Origin: Myxococcales bacterium
Lineage (GTDB): Bacteria > Myxococcota_A > Polyangia > Polyangiales > Ga0077539
NCBI GenBank assembly: GCA_016792845.1
Contig: JAEUKH010000021.1
Location: forward strand, 62,001 to 126,000
Direction: 5' to 3'
DNA: 64,000 nt
Translations under genes and position numbers: made by a program
Shown here: positions 1-8,875 of the stretch, piece by piece
Layout: each line of letters starts with the position of its first letter
Numbering within the stretch: the first letter of the stretch is position 1
Notes under the pieces: model-generated
Databases searched by the model: none
Seen by the model: only the letters and a program-made list of their open reading frames with translations
What the model was told of the DNA's origin: nothing

Positions 1-463
1 GGAGATCGACGCGCAGGGCGCTGGCCGTGGCGCACGCGCGCAGGGCCTCGACGGCGCCCTCGGGTCGCTCGATGGGGTGGCCGTTGACGGCCGTGATGAC
101 GTCGCCGAGGCGCAGGTCGAGGCCGTGGCGGCGCCAGTCGTCGAGGTGCTCGGCGGTGAGCAGCCGAAAGCCCACAAAGCGGCCCTGCGAGAGGGCCGGG
201 GCGACCTCGATCTGGGTGAGGAAATGGCCCATTCCGCTTTGGAGGGCGTCGGTGAGGGCGCGCCGCGGGATGGGGCCTTGCCCCAAGGGCGCGAGGGCGC
301 GCGGCGCGGGCCTGCGCGGTGACGCGACGGCCGCGATGGGGGTCGGCCCTGTGCCCGGCCCCGAGGGCACGAGCGAGGGGTCGACCGCCGAGGGCCCCGG
401 GCGCCCCGCGCAGCCGAGGGCGAGGCCGAGGGCCAACACCAACACCTCTTCAGCGCGACGCAT
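1..463 (-). CDS. PDZ-domain (GspC-like) lipoprotein, 3' end outside window
   Basis: Reading the minus strand from an ATG at 463 gives an open frame to the window edge (154 codons, no stop). The N terminus is hydrophobic and reaches a possible lipobox at Cys18 (GLGC), followed by a Pro/Ala-rich linker. The last ~75 visible residues look like a PDZ domain of the type II secretion GspC kind: VGFRLL, then LRLGDVITAVNGHPI, then a helix rich in Ala. Such a domain usually recruits partner peptides in the periplasm. The start overlaps the end of tmk by 14 bases, suggesting translational coupling. The C terminus is missing, so neither total length nor membership of a secretion system can be judged. 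It could equally be a stand-alone PDZ lipoprotein. Confidence 0.6.
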   Translation of the reverse strand, partial: MRRAEEVLVLALGLALGCAGRPGPSAVDPSLVPSGPGTGPTPIAAVASPRRPAPRALAPLGQGPIPRRALTDALQSGMGHFLTQIEVAPALSQGRFVGFRLLTAEHLDDWRRHGLDLRLGDVITAVNGHPIERPEGAVEALRACATASALRVDL

Positions 464-1106
464 GGGCCGCCTCGACGGTGCGCAACACCGCCGCGTGGAT
501 GTCATCTTCGCTGGCCTCACCATTGAGGTGAACGACCTTGTCGTGTTGAAAGTACTTTTCGATTTCGAGATAGAAGGTCGCGAGCCGCGCCTGGAGGTCG
601 TCGTGCTCGTAGAGCTCGGGCCGCGCGCCGCGGTGCTTGCGCCGTCGGTTGGCGGTCTGCGCCGAGACGTCGAGCACGAGGGTGAGGTCGGGGCGCCGGG
701 CCCGGCCGTTGATGGCGCGGATCCAGTCGGCGACGTCGGGCTGGCCCGATGAGATGCCCTGGTAGGCGACGCTCGAAATGTCGTAGCGGTCGCTCACCAC
801 GGTGACGCCCTCGCGCAACAAGGGCTCGATTTCGGCTTCGAGGTGATCGAGCCGGTCGGCGGCGAAGAGCAGCGCGAGGGTGCCCCAAGAGAGGGGCTGG
901 GCGGGGCCGCCTGCGCTCGATCCGGGGAGCACGAGGCGGCCCGTGAGCACCTGACGGATCGTCGTCCCGATGGGGCCGTCGCTCGGTTCGCGGGTCGAGC
1001 GTGCGGCGACGTTGCGCGCGCGCAGCGCTTGAACGAGTCGGTTGGTCTGGGTGGTGGTGCCCGCGCCGTCGATGCCTTCGAGCACCACAAAGAGCCCTTC
1101 ACTCAT
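450..1106 (-). CDS. tmk: Thymidylate kinase (dTMP kinase) with altered P-loop
   Basis: The 218-residue product has the length and layout of dTMP kinase, which phosphorylates dTMP to dTDP in the cytoplasm for dTTP synthesis. An N-terminal P-loop region EGIDGAGTTTQ covers residues 10-20, a DRY motif follows strand VVSDRYDISS, and an Arg-rich LID-like segment (ANRRRKHRG) lies near the C terminus. The residue normally lysine in the P-loop (GxGK[ST]) is threonine here (Thr17), read directly from the bases near 1056. The rest of the protein looks intact, so this is more likely a lineage variant than a dead gene. The start ATG at 1106 opens directly onto the P-loop strand, as usual for the family. 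It is followed in the same direction by the PDZ lipoprotein gene. Confidence 0.9.
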   Translation of the reverse strand: MSEGLFVVLEGIDGAGTTTQTNRLVQALRARNVAARSTREPSDGPIGTTIRQVLTGRLVLPGSSAGGPAQPLSWGTLALLFAADRLDHLEAEIEPLLREGVTVVSDRYDISSVAYQGISSGQPDVADWIRAINGRARRPDLTLVLDVSAQTANRRRKHRGARPELYEHDDLQARLATFYLEIEKYFQHDKVVHLNGEASEDDIHAAVLRTVEAAHASR

Positions 1107-1223
1107 GGTCTGCGGCGTCTTCGCACACTCTCCGCGCAGAGCTGAAATTTGTGTTGAAGGTGCTGCGGCGCGGCGTGCTGTGCGGTTGTGCTGTCAGGGG
1201 TGTTGTGAGACACCCACGCGGCA

Positions 1224-2666
1224 GTGAAGCACATTCATTTGATCGGCGTGGCAGGCACCGGGATGGGGGCCTTCGCGGGGCTCCTCAAGGCCGCCGGATA
1301 CAGGGTCACCGGGAGCGACGTGGCGTTCTATCCGCCGATGGGCGACATGCTCAAGGCCTGGGGGGTCGAGACCCTCGAAGGCTACGACGCTGCGCATCTG
1401 GCGTCGGGCCCAGACTGCGTGGTGGTGGGCAACGTGTGTCGCCGCGACAACCCCGAGGCCAGGGCGGCCATCGACGGGGGGCTGGCGTATCGCTCATTCC
1501 CCAAGGCGTTGGGCGAGCTGTTTCTTGCGACGCGCCGCTCGTTCGTGGTGGCGGGCACACACGGCAAGACCACCACCACGGCGCTGGTCTCGTGGCTCCT
1601 CTCTGCCCTCGGGATGGACCCGTCGTTCCTCGTTGGGGGGGTGACCCGCAACTTTGATTCGAGCTTCAGGCTCGGCAAGGGCGGGGCTTTTGTGGTCGAA
1701 GGCGACGAGTATGATTCGGCGTTCTTTGAAAAGATCCCGAAGTTCTGGTCGTATCGCGCGCAGTGCGCGATCTTGACCAGCGTCGAGCACGATCACATCG
1801 ACATCTACCCCGACCCCGCGTCGTACCTCGACGCGTTTCGGGGCTTCGTCTCGCGGCTCCCGCCCGACGGGCTCCTGGTCGCGCACTGCGACCCTGCGGT
1901 GGTCGAAATCGCCCGCAAGGCGCCGTGTAAAGTTGTCTATTACGGGTTGACCACCGACCGGGCGCCCGAGGGCGTGGTGCCGTCGTGGCAAGCGGCGCCC
2001 ATCGCGCCGAGCGCGGGTCGGCAGCCCTTCGAGCTCTTCATCGGCGGCTCGTTGGCGGGGCGCTACTTTTCACCGTTGATGGGCGAGCACAACCTTCGTA
2101 ACGCCCTCGCGGCGATGGCGCTCCTGGCCGAAGGGGCCTCGCTCCCGGTGGCGGGTCTTACGCGGGCGCTGCTTGATTTCAAGGGCGTTCGCCGCCGTCA
2201 AGAGCTTCGCGCCGAGGGCGGCGGGGTGTTCTTGTATGAAGACTTCGCGCACCACCCTACGGCGGTGAGCGAGACCCTCAAGGCGGTGCGGCATCACCAC
2301 GGCGGCGGGCGGCTCATCGCGGTCTTCGAGCCTCGCAGCGCGACGGCCTGCCGCAACCTCCATCAGCACGACTACCCGGCGGCCTTCGACGCGGCCGACC
2401 GCGTGTACGTGACGCCGTTGGGGCGCAGCAACATCGCCGAGGCCGAGCGGCTCGACGTCGATCGGGTGGTGGCCGACATCAACGCCCGGGGCGACGGCGG
2501 GGCGCGCGCCTCGGTGCTGCCCGTGGGCGGCGACGCGTTGCCCGCGGCCGTTGCGACGCTGCGCGCGGCGCTAAGACCGGGCGACACGGTGCTTGTGATG
2601 ACCAACGGCTCGCTTGAGGCGCTCATCGTGGCCCTCGGCGACACACTCTCGAAGGGCGGAGCGTGA
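1224..2666 (+). CDS. mpl: UDP-N-acetylmuramate:L-alanyl-gamma-D-glutamyl-meso-DAP ligase
   Basis: This 480-residue Mur-ligase family protein joins recycled tripeptide to UDP-MurNAc in peptidoglycan recycling. The start is GTG at 1224, because the Rossmann motif LIGVAGTGM follows immediately (residues 6-14). The ATP-binding loop GTHGKTTTT is at residues 111-119. Further Mur-ligase signatures are VEGDEYDSAFFE, then EHDHIDIYPD, GEHNLRNALAA and the Mpl-like EDFAHHPTAV. Length and the DEYDSAFF motif fit Mpl rather than MurC. The stop overlaps the start of the next gene (TGATG), so the RNase gene downstream is probably co-translated. Confidence 0.92.
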   Translation: MKHIHLIGVAGTGMGAFAGLLKAAGYRVTGSDVAFYPPMGDMLKAWGVETLEGYDAAHLASGPDCVVVGNVCRRDNPEARAAIDGGLAYRSFPKALGELFLATRRSFVVAGTHGKTTTTALVSWLLSALGMDPSFLVGGVTRNFDSSFRLGKGGAFVVEGDEYDSAFFEKIPKFWSYRAQCAILTSVEHDHIDIYPDPASYLDAFRGFVSRLPPDGLLVAHCDPAVVEIARKAPCKVVYYGLTTDRAPEGVVPSWQAAPIAPSAGRQPFELFIGGSLAGRYFSPLMGEHNLRNALAAMALLAEGASLPVAGLTRALLDFKGVRRRQELRAEGGGVFLYEDFAHHPTAVSETLKAVRHHHGGGRLIAVFEPRSATACRNLHQHDYPAAFDAADRVYVTPLGRSNIAEAERLDVDRVVADINARGDGGARASVLPVGGDALPAAVATLRAALRPGDTVLVMTNGSLEALIVALGDTLSKGGA

Positions 2667-4537
2667 TGGCTGCGATCGAGATCGAAGGTCTGGTGAGCGT
2701 TCACCTGCGCGGCTTTGGCTTCGTCACCGAGCTGGCCGACCCGGGGCGCTCGGCCTTTGTGGCGCCCCCTGAGCTCAACCGTTTTCTCGCGGGCGACCGC
2801 GTTCGCTGCTTCTTTCAAGAGAGCGACGACGGTCGCTTTACGGCCGCCGGGCTCACCCTCGTCGGTCGGAGCCGTCGGGTGCTTTACGGCGTGGTGGTGT
2901 CGCATCGGCAGGGGCTCTTCCTCAAGGTCGATCGCGAGGTCTCGAACACCGATTGGGCGCTCGACCCGGGGCCCGTCGAGGCCAAGGTGGGCGACGCCGT
3001 GCTGGCCGCTTTTCACGGTGATTCGCTGGTGGTCGACGAGGTCTTGCAGGGGGCCGACGCCCAGGCCGTGGCGCGGGTCTTGGCGCGGTACGCGATCGCG
3101 TCGCAGTTCGCTCAGGCCGCCGTCGACGACGTGGCGCGCGCCCTCGCGACCCCGCACGCGCTCGGGGCGCGGCGCGATCTGAGGGCCATCCCGACGGTGA
3201 CCATCGACGCGGCGAGCACCCGCGACATCGACGACGCCATCTCGGTGATCGCCGCCGACAAAGAGGGCGCGTTGCGCTTGTTGGTGAGCATCGCCGATGT
3301 GAGCGCGTTCGTGCCTGAGGGCTCAGCCCTCGATGACGAGGCGCGGGCGCGGGCGACCAGCGTGTACCTGGCGGGGCGGGTGATCCCGATGTTCCCCGAG
3401 GCGCTGTCGTCGTCGTGGTTGTCGCTTTTGCCCGACGCGGAGCGGGCGTGCCTCACCTGCGAGCTTCGCATCGACCCCGAAGGCCAGGTGACCTCGATCG
3501 ACGTGTACGAGTCGCTCATTCGCTCGTGGGCGCGGCTCACCTACGTCGAGACCGCGGCCTACCTCGACCGCGGCGAGGTCTCTGCCGCGATGGAGCCCGT
3601 GCGCGCCGTGCTGCCCTGGTTTCGCACCGTCTCTGCGCGGCTCAAGCTCGCCCGGGCCCGCCGCGGCGGTGTCGAGGTCTCGCGCGACGAGACCCGGGTG
3701 GTGTTCGACCCCAGCACCGGCACCGCGAGCGCCATCGAGGCCGACAAGCCCACCAGCGCCCATGTGCTCATCGAGCGATGCATGGTGGTGGCCAACGAGG
3801 CCATCGCCCAATGGCTCGTCGCCCGCGGCGTGCCAGGGGTGTTCAGGGTGCACGACGCGCCGAGCCCCGAGCGTGTGGCAGAGCTCGGTGAATTTGCACG
3901 TAATTTTGGCATCGAACCCGGCTTCTCTGCGCGGCTCTCGCCGCTCGCCCTCGCGGCCTTCGATCAACAGATCACGGGGCTCCCGAGCGAGCCGGCGCTG
4001 CGCTCGGTGTTTCTTCGCACCCTCGGGCCCGCGCGGTACACCGTGAACCCTTCGCAGCACTACGGCCTCGCGGCGCCGCTGTATCTGCATTTCACCTCGC
4101 CCATTCGACGGTACGCCGACCTGGTGGTGCACCGGATCGTGCGCCGGTACCTGCACGGCGAGCGCGCGATGACGCCGGGCGACGCGTCGATCGAAGCGCT
4201 CTGCGTCCACATCAATGAGCGCGCGCGCGCCGCGGCCCGGGCCGAGACCGACCGCCGCCGGAGCCTCACCGCGGCCTACATGGCCACGCGCACGGGCGAG
4301 GTCTTCGAGGCCCGGGTGACCCGGGTGCGCAGCTTCGGTCTGTGGGTGCAGCTTGACACCACCCTCGTCGAGGGGTCGATCGCGTGGGAGGGCCTCGCGG
4401 GGGGCCCCTGGGAGGCCGACGAGGCGCACGGCGTGGCCCGGGCCGAGGGGGCGGTGTGGGCCATCGGCGACGCCCTGCGGGTGCGCGTGGCCTCCGTCGA
4501 CGTGGGGGCCGGTCGGGTCGAGTTCGCCGTCGCGTGA
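2666..4537 (+). CDS. RNB-domain 3'-5' exoribonuclease (RNase R/RNase II family)
   Basis: The ~623-residue protein begins with a small cold-shock-like OB region (HLRGFGFVTEL). It continues into an RNB catalytic domain with the acidic motif TIDAASTRDIDDAIS near residue 180 and the conserved HYGLAAPLYLHFTSPIRRYADLVVHR stretch (given here only as a landmark near residues 475-500). It ends in an S1 RNA-binding domain (VTRVRSFGLWVQL). Such enzymes degrade structured RNA processively in the cytoplasm. It is shorter than E. coli RNase R (about 810 residues), mainly through a reduced N terminus. I chose ATG at 2666, five bases after GGCGGA; GTG at 2663 is too close to that site. Confidence 0.85.
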   Translation: MAAIEIEGLVSVHLRGFGFVTELADPGRSAFVAPPELNRFLAGDRVRCFFQESDDGRFTAAGLTLVGRSRRVLYGVVVSHRQGLFLKVDREVSNTDWALDPGPVEAKVGDAVLAAFHGDSLVVDEVLQGADAQAVARVLARYAIASQFAQAAVDDVARALATPHALGARRDLRAIPTVTIDAASTRDIDDAISVIAADKEGALRLLVSIADVSAFVPEGSALDDEARARATSVYLAGRVIPMFPEALSSSWLSLLPDAERACLTCELRIDPEGQVTSIDVYESLIRSWARLTYVETAAYLDRGEVSAAMEPVRAVLPWFRTVSARLKLARARRGGVEVSRDETRVVFDPSTGTASAIEADKPTSAHVLIERCMVVANEAIAQWLVARGVPGVFRVHDAPSPERVAELGEFARNFGIEPGFSARLSPLALAAFDQQITGLPSEPALRSVFLRTLGPARYTVNPSQHYGLAAPLYLHFTSPIRRYADLVVHRIVRRYLHGERAMTPGDASIEALCVHINERARAAARAETDRRRSLTAAYMATRTGEVFEARVTRVRSFGLWVQLDTTLVEGSIAWEGLAGGPWEADEAHGVARAEGAVWAIGDALRVRVASVDVGAGRVEFAVA

Positions 4538-4647
4538 GGGCCCTCGGCGGGGCCTCTCGCTCGCAAAGAATCGGCCGTCGCAGGGGCGTTTCGTTGATTG
4601 ACAGTGGGTGCGCGGCGGGCCTACGGTGCCTGCTGCGAGCCACGCCG

Positions 4648-5160
4648 ATGAAACTCTATGCCAGCAAGATCCCGGTCATTGCGCTCGACATCGTGCGCCT
4701 TCTGACCTCAGAAAATGACATCGACGCCGAGAACCCGAAAGAGGTCGAGGCCGACGTCGAGGCGGTGTTGAAAGAGTATCTTCGTCAAGAGCGCGCGCTG
4801 ACCGAGCGGGCCAAAGACCGCGTCGAGGCGGTGGGCGGGGGCCGCGACGAGGTGACGCGCTTCAAGCGCCAGCTGGCCGAGCAGGCCAACATGGGCTTCG
4901 GCGGCGAAGGCCTGTCGTACATGGCCAACCAGATCATGGCGATGCTGATGCGCTCGACCAACGTCGACGAGGTCTTCTCAGAAGACGACATCATGCGGCG
5001 CAAGATCAAGAAGGTGCTTGAGAAGCACATGGCCGCCGACGACGAGATCGACAAAGAAGTGCGCGACAAGATCAAGAACCTGCAAGAGGGCACCAAGACC
5101 TGGGATGTTGAATACGCCCGGGTGATGGAGCAGGTGAAGCGTCGGCGCGGTGTGAGCTGA
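4648..5160 (+). CDS. DUF507 family protein
   Basis: The 170-residue product opens MKLYASKIPVIALDIVR and is helical and highly charged throughout, with long stretches rich in Glu, Lys and Arg. This N terminus and composition match DUF507, a family known from myxobacteria and other deltaproteobacteria whose function is unknown. There is no signal peptide or membrane segment, so it is probably cytoplasmic. The ATG at 4648 is preferred over an upstream extension that is low-complexity and Arg-rich. A zinc-ribbon gene follows after 28 bases in the same direction and the two may be co-transcribed. Confidence 0.75.
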   Translation: MKLYASKIPVIALDIVRLLTSENDIDAENPKEVEADVEAVLKEYLRQERALTERAKDRVEAVGGGRDEVTRFKRQLAEQANMGFGGEGLSYMANQIMAMLMRSTNVDEVFSEDDIMRRKIKKVLEKHMAADDEIDKEVRDKIKNLQEGTKTWDVEYARVMEQVKRRRGVS

Positions 5161-5188
5161 GTGTCGGCCCGGCGCGAGAGAGAGCTGT

Positions 5189-5503
5189 ATGTGGATCCCG
5201 AAGGTTGAAGAGAAGAAGTACGCCTGTCACAAGTGCAAAAATGAGCTTGTGTTCGAGGTGAAGCTCGGCCGCCGTGACACCTGCCCGCACTGCGGCGCAG
5301 ACCTTCACGTTTGCAAAAACTGCGAATACTGGGACGCCAGCGCGCACAACCAGTGTCGTGAGAAGATTACAGAGTTCATCCCTGACCGCGAGCAGGCCAA
5401 CTTCTGCACCTTCTTCACGTTTCGCAACGGCGAGCCGGGGAGCAACGAGGCCGAGCTGAAGGCCAAGGCGAAGCTCGCCTCGCTCTTTGGCCCCAAGAAG
5501 TAG
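5189..5503 (+). CDS. Small zinc-ribbon protein of unknown function
   Basis: The 104-residue protein carries two CxxC knuckles near the start (CHKC and CPHC) separated by 20 residues. A second Cys cluster follows (CKNCEYW, a single Cys before the REKITEF segment, then FC). The first pair predicts a rubredoxin-like or zinc-ribbon fold; the second cluster may bind another metal. There is no signal peptide. It lies just downstream of the DUF507 gene and upstream of the epimerase gene. I do not recognise a named function. Confidence 0.7.
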   Translation: MWIPKVEEKKYACHKCKNELVFEVKLGRRDTCPHCGADLHVCKNCEYWDASAHNQCREKITEFIPDREQANFCTFFTFRNGEPGSNEAELKAKAKLASLFGPKK

Positions 5504-5637
5504 CGACTTCGCGCCTTCGGGGCGCGATGGCGCCGTCGGCGTGAATGCGGTCACCGGTCGGGTGCATCGTGTGCCAGGCCGAGGCGGTGCGGTGCACCGT
5601 CGGTGGGTTCAGATTCTTCGAAGAGGTCAAGACAGTC

Positions 5638-6573
5638 GTGAAGGTACTTGTCACCGGCGGCGCGGGTTTTATTGGTGGGCATCTGGTCGACGCGCTGCTC
5701 GCAGAGGGCGCGACGGTGCGGGTGATCGACAATTTCTCAACGGGTCGACGCGAGAACCTCGCGCACAACCTTGAGAAGATCGACCTCGTTGAGGGCGACC
5801 TCGTCGACCCTGACGCGGTGGGGCGCGCCGTGCACGGGGTCGAGCTGATCTTTCACGAGGCGGCCATCCCCAGCGTGGCGCGGAGCGTGGCCGACCCTGT
5901 GGCCTCGTATCGGGCCAACGTGCTCGGCACGGTGCAGCTCCTCGACGCGGCCCGCAAGGCGGGCACGGTGCGCAAGGTGGTCTACGCGGCGAGCTCGAGC
6001 GCGTACGGCGACACCGAGGTGCTGCCCAAGGTCGAGACCATGACGCCGATGCCGCTCTCGCCCTACGCGGTGGCGAAGCTGACCGGCGAGCAGAGCATGA
6101 CGGTGTTCGGTCGCCTATACGGCATCGAGACGCTGTCGCTTCGGTACTTCAATGTGTTCGGCCCGCGGCAAGACCCCAAGAGCGAGTATGCCGCGGTGAT
6201 CCCGCGGTTTATTACGAAGATCCTCGCGGGCGAGCGGCCCATGATCTTCGGCGACGGCGAGCAGAGCCGTGACTTCTGCTTTATCGAGAACGTGGTGCAC
6301 GCCAACCTGTTGGGCGCCCGGGCCCGCACCCGCGGCGAGGTGGTCAACATCGCGGTGGGCGACCGATGCACGCTCAACCAGCTGATCGCCATGGTGAACG
6401 GCCTCCTCGGCACCGCGGTGACGCCCGAGTACGGGCCTTCGCGGGCGGGCGACGTGAAGCACTCGCAGGCTGACATCCGTGCGGCCCGAGCGCTGATCGG
6501 GTACGAGCCGAAGTACGACCTCCGGGCGGGGCTGGCCAAGACCGTCGCCTACTATCAATCACTGGTCTCGTGA
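5638..6573 (+). CDS. NAD-dependent nucleotide-sugar epimerase (extended SDR, GalE-like)
   Basis: The 311-residue protein starts with the dinucleotide motif TGGAGFIG (residues 6-13) and has ASSSAYGD followed by the catalytic SPYAVAK (Tyr143, Lys147), the hallmark of extended short-chain dehydrogenases. The segments RYFNVFGPRQDP and DGEQSRDFCFIENV are typical of UDP-glucose or UDP-GlcNAc 4-epimerases and related enzymes that supply sugars for polysaccharide. Substrate cannot be fixed from sequence. GTG at 5638 is chosen because it places the motif at the normal distance from the start and has AGAGG 11 bases upstream. The next gene, yicC, overlaps its stop (GTGA). Confidence 0.85.
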   Translation: MKVLVTGGAGFIGGHLVDALLAEGATVRVIDNFSTGRRENLAHNLEKIDLVEGDLVDPDAVGRAVHGVELIFHEAAIPSVARSVADPVASYRANVLGTVQLLDAARKAGTVRKVVYAASSSAYGDTEVLPKVETMTPMPLSPYAVAKLTGEQSMTVFGRLYGIETLSLRYFNVFGPRQDPKSEYAAVIPRFITKILAGERPMIFGDGEQSRDFCFIENVVHANLLGARARTRGEVVNIAVGDRCTLNQLIAMVNGLLGTAVTPEYGPSRAGDVKHSQADIRAARALIGYEPKYDLRAGLAKTVAYYQSLVS

Positions 6574-7448
6574 GCGCAGCGCCGCTGCGCAGCATGACGG
6601 GCTTCGGCGAGGGCGCTGCGGCGCTCGCCGAGGGCAGGGTGTGGGTCGAAGTCCGCTCGGTCAATCATCGGCAGTTGGAGCTTCGGGTGAAGGCGCCGCG
6701 GGAGCTCGGCGACCCTGGGTTGTTCATTGAGCAACGGGTGCGTTCGCGGTTGAGCCGGGGCCGGGTCGAGGTGACGCTGCGTGCCGAGGGCCAGGGCCCG
6801 GCGCGGGCGCGTCTCGACACGGCGCGGGCCGAGGAGGCGCTCTCGGCCTTGTCGGCCTTGGGGCGGGCGATGGGCGAGGCGAGCTTCCCGTGGGCGGCGC
6901 TGAGCGCGGTGCCTGAGCTGTTTGTGGTCGAGGCGCGGGCCGAGGTGCCGCGGCAGGCCATCGAGGCCGCCCTCGACGAGGCCCTCTCCGCGTTGACGGC
7001 GCACCGCGAGCGAGAAGGGGCTCAGTTGGGCCGCGACCTCGTCGCGCGCCTCGCGGCGTGTGACGCCCGGGTGAGGGGCATGGCGTCGCGCTCAGAGAGC
7101 AGCGTCGCGCGCCTGGCCGAGCGGCTGCGCCAGCGGGTGCGGGCCGCCTTGGGTCAAGGGCACCCCGGGGTCGACGCGCATCGACTTGAGCAAGAGATCG
7201 CGCTCGTCGCAGAGCGCTCGGATGTCAGCGAAGAGCTGACGCGGCTCGGGGCGCACTTGAAGCTGATGGCGTCGCTCTTTGAAGAGGGCGGCGCCATTGG
7301 GCGCAAGCTCGATTTTTTGTTACAAGAGCTGACCCGCGAGGCCAACACGCTGGGGGCCAAGACCACCGAGACCGAGGTGTCTCATGCGGTCATCGAGCTG
7401 CGCGCAGAGATCGAGCGGATGCGCGAGCAGGTACAGAACATTGAGTGA
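6570..7448 (+). CDS. yicC: YicC family endoribonuclease
   Basis: The 292-residue protein has the YicC N-terminal signature SMTGFGEG and VEVRSVNHRQLELRVKAP, and the C-terminal domain signature GRKLDFLLQELTREANTLG with an Asp/Glu-rich metal-binding region. YicC proteins are cytoplasmic RNases that in E. coli target small RNAs. The GTG start overlaps the epimerase stop. The gene sits immediately before guanylate kinase, a pairing found in many bacteria, which supports the call. Confidence 0.9.
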   Translation: MSAAPLRSMTGFGEGAAALAEGRVWVEVRSVNHRQLELRVKAPRELGDPGLFIEQRVRSRLSRGRVEVTLRAEGQGPARARLDTARAEEALSALSALGRAMGEASFPWAALSAVPELFVVEARAEVPRQAIEAALDEALSALTAHREREGAQLGRDLVARLAACDARVRGMASRSESSVARLAERLRQRVRAALGQGHPGVDAHRLEQEIALVAERSDVSEELTRLGAHLKLMASLFEEGGAIGRKLDFLLQELTREANTLGAKTTETEVSHAVIELRAEIERMREQVQNIE

Positions 7449-7455
7449 CACGGCG

Positions 7456-8130
7456 ATGCGTCAAGCCCAGCTTTGGACGAACGATTTTCTGCCCCTCATC
7501 GTGACCTCGCCGTCGGGGGCCGGCAAAACAACCCTGGTGCGGCGCCTCGTCGAGGCCCTCGCCGACATGACCGTGAGCGTCTCGTATACGACGCGGCTCC
7601 CGCGCGGCAACGAGGTCGACGGTCGCGACTATCACTTCATCAGCGAGGCGCGCTTCGCCGAGATGTTGTCGCAAGACGCCTTCGCCGAGTGGGCTGAGGT
7701 GCACGGTCACCGCTATGGCACCTCGGTGGCGAAGATCGAAGAGGCCCGCGAGACGCACCGCGGGATGATCTTTGTGATCGATGTCCAGGGCGCGCGACAG
7801 ATCAAGGCGCGCATTCACGAGGCGGTGGGGGTGTTCATCCTTCCGCCGTCGTTGCACGAGCTAGAGCGCCGCTTGCGGGGGCGGGGCACCGACTCCGACG
7901 CAACGATCTTCAAGCGCATGAGCAACGCGCTCGGTGAGATGCAGCACTACGGCGCCTTCGAGTATGTGGTCATCAATGACGACCTCGATGAGGCCGCCGC
8001 TGAGCTTGTGTCGATCGTGAAGGCCGAGCGCGCGCGCCGTTGGCGTCGCGGCCGCGCGGTCGAAGGCGTGATGCAAGGGCGAGACGTGGCGCGGGCCGCG
8101 GCGCCGCGAGACGGTCAGCCGAGGTCGTAG
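7456..8130 (+). CDS. gmk: Guanylate kinase
   Basis: The ~224-residue protein phosphorylates GMP to GDP. It has a P-loop SPSGAGKTT at residues 18-26, the GMP-binding segment SYTTRLPRGNEVDGRDYHF, and VIDVQGARQIK, all standard for Gmk. A Ser/Thr-to-Arg-rich tail extends past the usual C terminus. ATG at 7456 lies 8 bases past the yicC stop; a TTG at 7441 that overlaps yicC is the alternative. The 3' end overlaps the convergent GST gene by 16 bases. Confidence 0.9.
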   Translation: MRQAQLWTNDFLPLIVTSPSGAGKTTLVRRLVEALADMTVSVSYTTRLPRGNEVDGRDYHFISEARFAEMLSQDAFAEWAEVHGHRYGTSVAKIEEARETHRGMIFVIDVQGARQIKARIHEAVGVFILPPSLHELERRLRGRGTDSDATIFKRMSNALGEMQHYGAFEYVVINDDLDEAAAELVSIVKAERARRWRRGRAVEGVMQGRDVARAAAPRDGQPRS

Positions 8131-8786
8131 GGGCCGCCGCGGGCGAGGGCGCGCTGGTAGGCGGGGCGCGCTGAGATGGCCGCGCAGAAGGCCCGAAGGG
8201 GCGCGAGCTCGGCGCCCTCGGGGCTGCGTTGAACCGCGGCCTCGATCGGGAAGCTCATCTGAACATCGGCCGCGCTGAAGTGCTCGCCGCAGAGCCACGG
8301 CGCGCGACCGAGCGCGTCGGCGATGAAGTTGACGTGGGTCAAGACCTGCTGGTCGACGAAGGCCTTGCGCACCTGACGCGAGACCTCTCTCAGCACAGGC
8401 TTTACAAAGAACGGAGCCGGCGCGCTCGCGACCTTCGAGAAGATCAAGCTGAGGAGCAGCGGCGGCATGGCCGAACCCTCAGCGTAATGGAGCCAATACG
8501 TGAAGCGATGCCGCGCCTCGGTGCCCGGCGCCGGGCGCAACCGCTGCTCGGGGTCGTAGGTGTCGAGGAGGTACTCCACAATGGCCCCTGACTCGGCCAC
8601 CACCCGGTCGCCGTCGGTGATCACCGGCGATTTGCCCAACGGGTGAACCGCCTTGAGCTCGGCCGGGGCCAGCATCGTCTTCGGGTCGCGCTGGTAGTGC
8701 TTGATCTCGTAGGCGACCCCGAGCTCTTCGAGGAGCCACAAGACCCGCTGAGACCGCGAATTGTTGAGATGGTGAACGGTGATCAC
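8115..8786 (-). CDS. Glutathione S-transferase family protein
   Basis: The 223-residue protein has a thioredoxin-fold N-terminal half (ITVHHLNNSRSQRVLWLLEE) with the cis-proline segment KSPVITDGDRVVAESGAIVEYL. The C-terminal half is helical, as in cytosolic GSTs. The Ser in NNSRSQR is in the place of the GST catalytic Ser/Tyr. Substrate is unknown. It is transcribed divergently from the LysR gene. A perfect inverted repeat lies between them at 8851-8869, so it may be the LysR target. Confidence 0.85.
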   Translation of the reverse strand: MITVHHLNNSRSQRVLWLLEELGVAYEIKHYQRDPKTMLAPAELKAVHPLGKSPVITDGDRVVAESGAIVEYLLDTYDPEQRLRPAPGTEARHRFTYWLHYAEGSAMPPLLLSLIFSKVASAPAPFFVKPVLREVSRQVRKAFVDQQVLTHVNFIADALGRAPWLCGEHFSAADVQMSFPIEAAVQRSPEGAELAPLRAFCAAISARPAYQRALARGGPYDLG

Positions 8787-8850
8787 CCGCGCTCTCTAAC
8801 AGCCCGCGGTCGCGCCCCACAACGGCGGCGGTCAGATGTGCTCACTTTGA

Positions 8851-8869
8851 GCGAATGCGTTACATTCGC
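8851..8869. promoter_or_regulatory. Operator-like inverted repeat between GST and LysR genes
   Basis: The 7-base arms GCGAATG and CATTCGC are perfect reverse complements separated by CGTTA. The site lies 7 bases before the chosen LysR start and 64 bases before the divergent GST start. That is where a LysR-type autoregulator would normally bind. No binding evidence is available. Confidence 0.5.
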
Positions 8870-8875
8870 GCAACC

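Noticed and set aside
27..752. Open frames on the plus strand at the left end of the window
   Set aside because: They lie opposite tmk and the PDZ lipoprotein gene, whose minus-strand products have clear domain motifs. The plus frames are Arg-rich and meaningless.
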